The notes beneath the pieces are model-generated. The model ran no database searches. It was given only the letters and a program-made list of their open reading frames with translations, and was not told the origin of the DNA. From Carya illinoinensis (Eukaryota > Streptophyta > Magnoliopsida > Fagales > Juglandaceae): a DNA stretch of 64,000 nucleotides. Position numbers and translations under genes: made by a program. Below, piece after piece: positions 55,322-64,000 of the stretch. The stretch spans positions 43,970,501 through 44,034,500 of the forward strand of contig NC_056755.1 of the NCBI RefSeq assembly GCF_018687715.1, in the 5' to 3' direction. Within the stretch, counting starts at the first letter, position 1, and the number at the start of each line of letters is the position of its first letter.

Positions 55322-57139
55322 CAGGCATGCATTACATACATTACATGCATTTTTGTTTTATTTTGTTGTTGTTTATTTTTCTTGTTTGTTGCTGTCTAGT
55401 TTATTTATCGTTGTTTGCTGCCCCTACATGCACTTCATGATTGGGCTATATGATAGTGGGGTTGTTAATTCTAAAATCTAAGTGCATGTGTCTTTTGAGA
55501 TTTGTATCATATTTCTATGTTTTACAAAGATTTGGAACATGAGTATCTCGTGTAATCTGTGACTGGCATCACACACTTCACTCCAAACTCGGTCAATTGA
55601 CATTTCACCACTTGTGAGTTTATTGGGGAGGCAATCAAAAGTGGTAGGAAGCTCTATCTTCATACAGAATTGACCACGGGCTAGATGACCTCATCATGGT
55701 TCATTTGTGCAAAAATATGTATCTCAAAAGGAAAAGAAAAAGTGAAGTTGAAATAAAAATAAAAAAAAATAAAAAAAAAAAAAAAAAGGGAAAAGAAAAG
55801 GGAGGGTGAAAAACAGAATAAGTTTTCTGTTTTCTTGAACATACTGAGACAAGTATTTAAACAGAAAGATTCAGGTCCTAGCAGCATTAGGTTTGACTTT
55901 CTGTGTCTTGAATGAGCTTCCCAAGCACCTATGGTTTCATGTTCAGCCCAACCCCACTCACGCCTTACGGTTGACATTTCTTGATTGAGCAAGGACCGTT
56001 TTAAACACGCACGTCTATATTACTTGTGATACTTTGTTTTAAACTGCGTGTTGTATGGGAATATGATGCTTCTCTACATTTGATATGTACTCTTGGTGTG
56101 AAAATTGACATTCCCAGTATTTGTCCAAGTCATGTGAGTGTTGTGTGCCTCAAAACTGGGCAAAATGTGTTTTTCTGGAGGTCTCGCTCGACACTCGCTC
56201 GACCCCGCTCGAGCGAAAACCGCTCGACAGCCGCTCGAGGGTTTTAAGTTCGCTCGAGCGAACGCCTGGTATAAAATCCCAGCGCCGCTCGAGCCGCTCG
56301 AGCACAGTGGCCTCTTTCTCCCTCCCGTGCGATTTTCTTCCTCCTTTTCTCAAATTTCTTCGTTTAAACAAGTGTTTTTCTTCCGAAATCATCTTCAAAC
56401 CAAGGTAAATCCTTTTCTCTCTTGTATTTTCGTGATTTGATGCTTTTATTTTAGGGTTTTTCCGTGTGTTGTTATGCATTTGGGTTTCGGATTGGGTGTT
56501 TGAGAGTCTTTCTTCGATTGTTTTTCTTTTATCTTGTTTTATTGAGGCTATTGTATAGCCATTGTTGGGATTGGTTGTATTTAGGAGGTTTTTGAAACTC
56601 CCATGGGTCTATACCCGAGTTTCTCACTTGGATGCACTCCAAGTGTTCGATAAAATGTCTCAATGAAGTGTGTTTTTGGTTTTTCATCATGCATTGGCAT
56701 AGCATTGCTCCCATATCTATTTCATGTCTATCCTAGGTTTGAGACATCGTTTAAATAGGATTGCATTATGTTTTGAAGGTGTTTTGGTTTAGAATTGGCA
56801 TTGGTTTGCACATGGGTCATGCATGAGGTTTGGCATCGTTTAACATGAGTCATGCACATGGGTTGGCATTAGCTTGTAAATGGCTTGAGTTGTCATTGCA
56901 TATGTGTCATGAATGTGGTTGGCATTAGCATGCATGTTGGTCTTTCACATGAGTAGGCATTAGCATGCATATGGGACACTTTGACCTAGGCATTTGTTAT
57001 TGTTTTGAAAAATGAGGAGTGACATCGGGCATGCACCGAGTCTTGCATTGTTAGTTGGCATTGTTGCGTCAGCATGCATGCATCCATCACGTCTTTGCAT
57101 TGCCTTAGCCTTGTCTAACGTCTTTGACTCTGTCTACAG
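55322..57139. other. Spacer, internal promoter and leader intron, copy 2
   Basis: Repeats 48775-50587 with a longer poly-A near 55755-55790. CTCGAG cluster at about 56180-56312, TATAAAA at 56270-56276, predicted intron 56405-57139. No pol domain. Confidence 0.75.
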
Positions 57140-57147
57140 CCGACACC

Positions 57148-58239
57148 ATGTCTCGACGTGTTCGTCCTCGCCAAAACCCTCCTGCACCCGTTCAAGCACA
57201 ATTCCATAGTGCCCGAGCCCAAGAGTTATACTCTCAGAACTTCTCGCATCGTACTCCCATAGTCGAGCGTGAAGTGACATTAGGTGAGCTTACCGAGACT
57301 ATAATTCCCCGTATTTTTGAGTCTCGTCAGTGGCAGGCATTGACCACTGGTCATCCCACTCCTTCTGTGGAGTTGGTTAGGGAGTTTTACTCCAATATTC
57401 ATGACATATCTGTTGATGACTCATTTGAAGTCAGTCTCAGGAATGTTGTTTTCCGAGTCACTCCGGGCATGATAGCGACTCTGCTAAATGCCCCTCGTGA
57501 GCTCTATCCTGAGTTTCCCTACTCACGGACATCTCCTCCAAGTCCACAAGTCATTGCTACTTGTCTTTGTGGCCGACCTAGTAGTTGGGAAGGGACAACC
57601 CCTATTTCAACTGCTCGTTTTACCCCCGATCACCTCATTCTTAGTAGGATTGTTCTTACGAACTTAGATCCTACTGGTCATAATAGTGATGTGGGTCTTG
57701 ACCGTGCCCGTCTGCTGTATGCCTTGATCAATGGTGTCTCCATTGATCTAGGAAGTCTTTTGTGTCGGGTTATTGTTGAGGCGTATCGGTCCTCCAAAAC
57801 ACGGACTGGTTTGCCCTTACCGTGTTTGATCACCCGAATAGCTCTCTCCCAATCTGTTGCTTTCCATCCTCAGGAGCCTAGAATTGCTCTTAAGGCTCCT
57901 ATTGGTCGTAGGACGGTTCAGCTGAGTCGTGCTCACACAACTCCACAGCCTATCCGTGTTGAGCACCCTCCCGCTCCCTCCTCTCAGCCTTCGAGCTCTC
58001 GACCATCTAGTTCTCAGCCGTCTACCTCGGCCCCATCCAGCTCTCAGCCATCTTCCTCAGCCCCCGGTTCGTCGGAGCCTAGTCTTCAGCAGGTACTTGA
58101 GTATCTAGCTCGCCTTGACGCCCGGTTCGACAGTCTTGAGGTGAAAGTTGACAACCTGCAACAACTTGTGACTCAACGCTTCAATGACATCGAGAGGCAG
58201 CTCAATGAGGATGATGAGGATGTCGATGGTGATGATTGA
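57148..58239 (+). CDS. Second ORF (putative plant transposon protein domain), copy 2
   Basis: Encodes the same 363 residues as 50596-51687; I see no amino-acid difference. The same acceptor (TGTCTACAG at 57131-57139) stands eight bases before the ATG. Keeping both copies open fits either recent duplication or selection; from two such young copies the two cannot be told apart. Confidence 0.85.
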   Translation: MSRRVRPRQNPPAPVQAQFHSARAQELYSQNFSHRTPIVEREVTLGELTETIIPRIFESRQWQALTTGHPTPSVELVREFYSNIHDISVDDSFEVSLRNVVFRVTPGMIATLLNAPRELYPEFPYSRTSPPSPQVIATCLCGRPSSWEGTTPISTARFTPDHLILSRIVLTNLDPTGHNSDVGLDRARLLYALINGVSIDLGSLLCRVIVEAYRSSKTRTGLPLPCLITRIALSQSVAFHPQEPRIALKAPIGRRTVQLSRAHTTPQPIRVEHPPAPSSQPSSSRPSSSQPSTSAPSSSQPSSSAPGSSEPSLQQVLEYLARLDARFDSLEVKVDNLQQLVTQRFNDIERQLNEDDEDVDGDD

Positions 58240-58696
58240 GACCCTTGGCTTCTTGTGACAAAAAGGGGGAGATTGATTGTTGAGGGGGAGATATTTAGAG
58301 ATATTGTTGAGGGGGAGGAGTACAGTATTAACTCAGGGGGAGTGTTACTTGTACTAACACATTTTTTTGTTTTGGGGGAACAGCAGCTTTTGGTTATTTC
58401 TGTTGATTTATATTTCTTGTTAGCTGCTGATTGTCTGACAAATGTTTCTTGAACTCAATCTATGATTTGTTGTTTAATGAAATATTTCTCTTCTAAAACC
58501 TGTACTTGACATGAATTATGATTTGCGAATTGCAAATACGTTTTTGTGCATATGTGAATGGGTATGTTTAACCGTTTGCTAAGCGTGTGCAGAAATTTTT
58601 CAACATGTTCAAGAATATGGATCTAATTGGGTGTGCTAGGATTAGGTCATATGTATAGGTTAGAGGTTTTGTCACAGAAATGCCAAAGGGGGAGAT

Positions 58697-59827
58697 TGTT
58701 GAGGGAAAAATGAGCGTGTTGGCATATTCTTGTGAAAACCTGTGTAAAATAGTGTTGTAACAAGTGTTGTTGCGGAAGGATTGAAGTGGGCTTGAAGTGT
58801 GCTCATTATTGGTCAGAAGAAGCGACTTCGCTCGACCCTCGCTCGACAGAGCGCTCGAGCGAACTCAGGCAGATTCAACCGCTCGACCATCGCTCGACAT
58901 ACGGCTCGAGCGAACTCAGGCAGATTCAACCGCTCGACCATCGCTCGACATACAGCTCGAGCGAACTCAGGCAGATTCAACCGCTCGACCCTCGCTCGAC
59001 ACTGAGCTCAAGCGAACCCAGGCAGAGTGTGTCGCTCGACCCTCGCTCGACACTGAGCTCGAGCGAACTCAGGCAGAGTCGACCGCTCGATACTCGCTCG
59101 ACATGGCGCTCGAGCGAACTCAGGCAGATTTCGGCGCTCGACCTTCGCGCGACACTTCGCTCGAGCCAATGTTCCAGATCACTTACAATGTAGGGTTTTG
59201 AACGCCTCATTTGATGGGAACTATAAATAGAACATGTTAGCTTCTGTTCTATGGGTGGAGAATCAGAGCAAAAACCCTAAGGGCCTCCAAGAACTTCTTA
59301 GAGCAACCTCTCCCCCATTTGGTTGATTCTCTCTTGGAAAAATATTACTCCATCATAACACATTCAAAATCAACTCTTATTTGAGTCCATTGAAGTGGAC
59401 ATTGCTGTTGGCCGGAAGAGTCCGGAGCTGCCGTTGATGCAGAGATCGAGAGGTTCTCGTGGGAAGCTATAGGAAGGTCGGAGTTCCGACACTACATGCG
59501 TGTAGAGATCGAGTGGGTCACTCGTGGTGTTGCAAGCCAAGTTTAGCTACTACAAAGGTTTTGTGAGTGTTCTAAATTGGTTGTAACAAACTAAAGTTTC
59601 TATAGTGGATTTGAGGTGGTGTCTTACACCCGGAGTGGTTTTAGATTTTGAAGAGGTTCTTCAAATGAGTTTCCACTCCGTGAACAAAATCATGTGTTGA
59701 TTATTTGTGTTATTTGTTTCATTTATTATCTGCTTGTTTGATTAATTTTCAAAAGGCCATAAAAATTAGATTACACCTATTCACCCCCCCTCTAGGTGTA
59801 GTGTTGTGTAGAACCACTGCTTCTTCA
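58697..59827 (+). repeat. Sirevirus-like LTR 3
   Basis: 1131 bp ending CTTCTTCA, followed by the GTTTT target copy (59828-59832). Minisatellite at 58829-59169, TATA at 59222-59229. It matches LTR 2 at the diagnostic site (59149). Confidence 0.93.
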
Positions 59828-62204
59828 GTTTTAATTCTTTTCTTACGTGAATGACTTAATTTATTATGATAGACTTAAATATATATCACGACTATTCTTG
59901 CAATTGAGTGTGATATATAGAAGATTTGAAGATTTAACAAGGTACGTGAATTTATAATCGGTGGGCTCTACCATGCATATTAACTTATATATTGGTACAT
60001 AAGGAATTATGATCATGCACTAATTGTGGAAAGGGAGTAAAACTAGCAATAATTAATTAATTATATATAATGATGTTTGCGACGGCACTTTCTATTACCC
60101 TAAGTTCATCATATAATTTTTTTTTATAAGTTTGACACTTTGTTTTATTTTTAAAAATAAATAAATAAAAGTTGATCAGAAATACTACCTCGTCATAGTA
60201 GGATAAAAATGACATGGTGACGTACTTTATAGTCTTTCTATAATAAAAAATTTAAAAACAAAACTAGAGTACAAATTAACAATAATAATGAGATACAATT
60301 TACCCATCAATTTAATGGCCGTTGTTCATTCTTTGAGTACTGTGAACATCGTTACAAAAGAAGAGAAAATTACTTGGGGAATTTCTTGATAGCATATGTG
60401 GCAGAAAAATTGCCACTCACAGCAAGAAAAAAGACTTTGAAAGCCAACAAATTAGTAGGCAAGAACCATCGGTCTTCGTACCCTACATCAATGACATCAT
60501 GCAAATCTAAGAACGACAATTTGAAAATTAACATATAAAACAAATAAGCTACCTCACGTCTTCTAATTTCTTTCTTTCATTTTAACAATTGTATGCAATA
60601 AGTAATGCATTCAATTTTAGTATACCATGTATTAAAAAGATATTCAAACTCATATCATACGTTTAAACCATCGCGCTTCTTTTTTTACATGTGTGACTTT
60701 ATTATGGTAGACTTAAATATTAACTCCATTATTCTTGATTGAGTGTGATAGATAGAAGATTTAAAGATTTAGGTAAACTTCTATCTCTTAATAAACGTCT
60801 CTCTTTTTCTTAGATTTTTATTCATATTTTATATATATATATATAGCTTGTCTTATAGCAAAAGAGAACGGGTAAATTAACTTGTTAATTTTTTTGTCAT
60901 CTTCATGAAAATCATCAAAGTTCATTTACTAATTCATTGCATAAAAATTGGAATAAAAATCCAATATTCTTTATCTAGGCAAGTAATATTCCTAATTAAC
61001 GAGAGTAGAGATAAATTAAACTATACTAATTCCATATCATGAAGACTTTAATCTAAGAATTTCCAGATCCAACTAATTCCATATCATGATGACTTTAATT
61101 TCTTGATTGAGTGTGATTGAAGACCGTATCATGTTAATTAAGAAAGAGAAATAATGTTTTCCATATATGAAGTAACATTTTATTTAAGTGCTTCACTTAC
61201 AAATTAATTACTTAATAATATACGCCACTCAATTAATATGATTAGAGATAATAAAATCTAAGAAATTCTATTTAATTCTTTTCATTCGATCTTTTGTCTC
61301 CAGTTAAGAACGCATGGGCTATATATAATACTTTTCTCTTGCTCTGTTTCAATCATGAACACAACACTAGAAGTTTAGGATCGGTCATGAGGATAAGATC
61401 GAGTTGGAAATTTAGTTTGTGTGATTCAAATTAAAGAAGGCCAAAAAAGAGATGACAATGATCATCACTTTGAATTGAAAACATTTAATCCCATACCATA
61501 CGCTAGCTCAAAACGTCGCTCTTTTTCTCTTGCGTGGATGACTTTATTACAAAGAAGAACGGGTCACTTTGTGTCGTCCATCTCCATTAACATCATTTCA
61601 AGTTAATTGCATTAATTCAATAAAATATCGGAAAGAAAATCTGAGAATTATCTAGACAAGTAAATAATTCCCAATAAGATTATATCCTTCAGACAAAAGG
61701 GTTTTTCTATCCTTCAGTTCAGGTATTGGTCTTTTGTAGTTGTCTTTGCAGCTTTACTTTGACAAAATCAATGGGTTAAAGGCCACCCTTTTTTATCTCC
61801 TCCTCAAGATCAACATTCCCATTAGAAATATGATCAAAACTGCATGAATAGGAAATCATAGGCACTGTTAAGACAGGAGCACCATCTGCTACTGCTATGC
61901 GCGAGCACTGCTCAAGGAAGAGCCTAGAAGACCTACGGCACATTCCAGAAGAATCAAAGAGAGATACCTAACAGAAAAGATGAGTTGGCATATATTTGGG
62001 TACATTCTGTTATGGCTATACGCCTATAAAATGTAGTCTCACTCGGTGTACTAAGCATCAATGAAAAGCAGAGCAATATTTGATTCTTCTCTTTTCCGTT
62101 TAGACCTTCTATCATACACTTGGGTTGTCTCTTTCTTCTTTAGGCACAGGTATCGTCATCTATCTAGATCAAGTTTCACGTTGATGCCAAAGTGGATCCA
62201 CAAA
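59828..62204. repeat. Continuation of the segmental duplicate (counterpart of 2716-6180)
   Basis: 59828-61000 follows 2716-4100 and 61050-62204 follows 4930-6180, with an internal deletion near 61000-61080. It includes the TATA/leader cassette (61310-61430, with the MRIRSSWKFSL frame at 61388) and what would be an RLP 3' flank. No intact gene is seen. Confidence 0.7.
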
Positions 62205-62323
62205 GAGCGAGGGAGTAAGAGAAGGACGCATGCGATCAAAGGGAAAAGCAATCGCAGGAATATGATCAACTCATGATACGAATAGATCATATCTATGGCT
62301 TTTTAAAATGTATTGCACTATGT
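62205..62323 (-). pseudogene. RLP signal-peptide remnant, truncated
   Basis: The antisense of this stretch matches the signal-peptide coding region and 5' leader of the RLPs (AGAGCGAGGGAGTAAGAGAAG, GCATGCGATCAAAGGG). It joins RLP 3' flank at about 62203, so the entire LRR part has been deleted. A second, longer RLP 5' end follows at 62324. Confidence 0.75.
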
Positions 62324-62704
62324 TTAGATAGAGGATAGAGAGAGGGGCTTAACTTTATAGACCCATAAGAAAGAAGAAGAAGACCCGTATAGAGAGAGGG
62401 CAATGACATGACCCGTGTCTTGGTTGCATTCAACCCCATCCCATATACAACAATTGGTATTATTTCCATCTAGTCTCCATGATGCAACCTCAGGATGATT
62501 CCGCTCAGTGTATTCGCACAGAGAATTGTTTTTTATGGTAAAACTATCCTTGAATTGCACTAGAGCTATCCTCTCTTCTTGATGGCAAAGCGGAGGCAGA
62601 TAATTATAAGACAAAGAGCGAGGGAGTAAGAGAAGGAGCCATGCGATCAAAGGGAAAAGCAATCGCATGAATATGATCAACTCATGATACGAATAGATAT
62701 CCAT
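62324..62704 (-). pseudogene. RLP 5 5'-end fragment (signal peptide plus N-cap)
   Basis: The ATG at 62704 opens MDIYSYHELIIFMRLLFPLI with a Leu-rich core, then CHQEERIALVQFKDSF, and the N-cap NTNCCIWDGVECNQDTGHVI. Unlike the other fragments the frame is undamaged for over 100 codons. After ALSLYGS it runs into 5'-leader DNA of the neighbouring remnant (62205-62323), adding a few unrelated codons to the stop at 62324. The result is a secretable ~126-residue N-cap-only frame with no LRRs. Whether it is expressed cannot be told; an upstream TATA-like sequence near 62760-62770 is conserved. Confidence 0.8.
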
Positions 62705-64000
62705 AACTTTTTAAAATGTCTTTCACTATGTTTGTAGATAGAAGAAAGAGCGAAGGGCTTAAATTTATAGACCCATAACAAGAAGAAGAAGAAGACAAAG
62801 AATTGTCTTTTGACCAAGATGTACGTGAATGACTACTACCATGATCCTTTCAATTATTGCAGAAAATATAGGAAAATTGCTTCACTAACACGTCTAATTA
62901 TCCCACATGCTGCTAACGTGGCCGTGAATGTCAAGAATTACGTTACAATCCTTATTGTAAAATAAAAAAAAAAATATGAAAAAGCGAAATAGTGTATGGC
63001 TCTAATTTTTGCTTTTTTTTTTTTTTCTTTATTCAAATTCTTGGCATTCCACGCTATATATCATATTTTCGTCACATTTTTATAAGTTTTAGACTTTCTT
63101 ATATTATCCTCGAATTACCTTTCTGTTTCTTTGTTTTTTAAAAAAATTTAAAATTGATGAAAAATAATACCTCATTGTAATAAGATAAAAGTGAAAAATG
63201 ATGATGTATTTTTTAGATTCTGAAGTAGAAAGATTCAAGTCAGATGATATGAAGTTATCAAATTACACGTTGATGGTGCTAAACTACCTTGAAGTGTAGA
63301 TCATTGCAAGTATAACAGGAAACAATGATATTTCCTTGATTTGGGGAAATTTTGAGCACGTGTCAGTATTTTGACTATAACTTTAACTACGTGTATCAAA
63401 ATCTTGTATATGACTCCAATTCGGAAAGCTTTTTTCGGCACACACGTCTTAATCACCTAATTACACTGGTGTGCATCTTTTTCGAGGCCAAAATCAGTTG
63501 TTTTCCACTACAAATCTCCATTTTTAGATTTTTTGGCCTTTTATAGTAATATTTCATTTATAGTTTAGAAAATGATTTTGAATTCGATTTTGATCATATT
63601 TTTGTCAATTTTTTTTTATTTATTTACATCCATATTTATTTTTGGTGTATTTATTGAAATTTTGCTATTTTTGATAAAATTTTGATATTTCGAATTACAA
63701 CTATTACCGCTGGCTTATGGGTTAATTTCGATATTCTTAAGTTTTGATAATTTTGAATATAACATCATCAGAGTTAATTTTTTCTATATTTTTTGGCAAA
63801 TCTCTTGTCTTATATGTGTTGATCATATGTTGGAATTAACCACCAAAATTAATCTCAATTTTGTGCATCATCAGAATTCTTCTATAAAAAATGAGAGAGT
63901 ACAAAGTAATAATAGTGAAATACAATTTGCCCATCAAATGGTCGTCCTTCCTCCTAATTGACTGTAAAAATCATTACAAAAGAAGATGATCATATTACTT
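62705..64000. repeat. RLP 5 5' flank, no gene seen
   Basis: Matches 14968-16130 directly and is the reverse complement of about 880-2145 and 43800-45026. It includes a TATA-like TATAAATTT near 62760, TTGACC near 62812 and ACGTGG near 62918 in the conserved RLP upstream order. The rest is AT-rich. Confidence 0.65.

Larger units (their letters stand above)
45598..59827 (+). mobile_element. Tandem Sirevirus-like (Ty1/copia) non-autonomous array: three LTRs, two interiors
   Basis: LTRs of exactly 1131 bp at 45598-46728, 52145-53275 and 58697-59827 alternate with two interiors of 5416 and 5421 bp. The whole is framed by one 5-bp duplication GTTTT (45593-45597, 59828-59832), and the empty site is seen near 2716. 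Each interior has a Met-tRNA primer site, a long gag with three zinc knuckles, a second ORF and multiple GGGGGAG tracts before the LTR, all Sirevirus-like. Protease, integrase, RT and RNase H are absent from both. The copies differ at very few sites, so the array is recent. Shared target copies fit unequal recombination between LTRs after one insertion. Confidence 0.92.

Overview
This window is plant nuclear DNA, most likely from a woody dicot; I cannot name the species. The evidence is a cluster of extracellular leucine-rich-repeat receptor-like protein (RLP, Cf-9/HcrVf type) genes, a plant glycine-rich/cysteine-rich small secreted protein gene, a piece of a plastid-type transaldolase gene, and typical plant transposons: an L1-like LINE, Ty1/copia elements, a TRIM-like LTR element and a hAT-type MITE. 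No bacterial features, rRNA, tRNA or CRISPR were seen. I found no complete, undamaged RLP gene.

Layout. 1-6600: RLP flanking DNA with large inverted and direct repeats and an inverted, truncated RLP 5' end (2146-2508) that folds on itself. 6611-14967: RLP pseudogene 1 (minus), split by a 5.8-kb LINE (7971-13771) with a perfect 15-bp target duplication. 14968-19944: repeated flanks. 19945-22117: RLP 2 (minus), the best-preserved copy, with two lesions. 23328-25939: a small GRP-type gene whose intron holds a TRIM-like element (23782-25483). 26511-27398: transaldolase pseudogene exons. 27933-33656: a decayed copia element whose gag carries a GC-rich MITE that itself holds a ~290-bp palindrome. 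35558-40717: RLP pseudogene 3 (minus), split by a 3.1-kb TG...CA insertion. 40719-42020: RLP pseudogene 4 (plus), head-to-head with RLP 3, so the two form a giant hairpin. 42761-43449: a 5'-truncated LINE. 45027-45380: a second self-complementary RLP 5' end. 45598-59827: a tandem Sirevirus-like array (LTR-internal-LTR-internal-LTR). 62205-62704: RLP 5' fragments. 62705-64000: RLP 5' flank.

How the parts relate. About 42170-62200, without its LINE and Sirevirus insertions, is a direct duplicate of about 1-6180. The cluster therefore grew by segmental duplication and inversion and was then hit by transposons. The most distinctive object is the Sirevirus-like array. It has no pol domains. Each unit encodes a long gag and a second 363-aa protein of the 'putative plant transposon protein' type. 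That second protein appears to have its own TATA box and a 5'-leader intron, and the CTCGAG-rich motif near its promoter also makes up a 51-bp minisatellite in the LTR upstream of the LTR TATA box. The two inverted RLP 5'-end hairpins and the head-to-head RLP3/RLP4 pair are plausible sources of small RNAs matching the RLP family.
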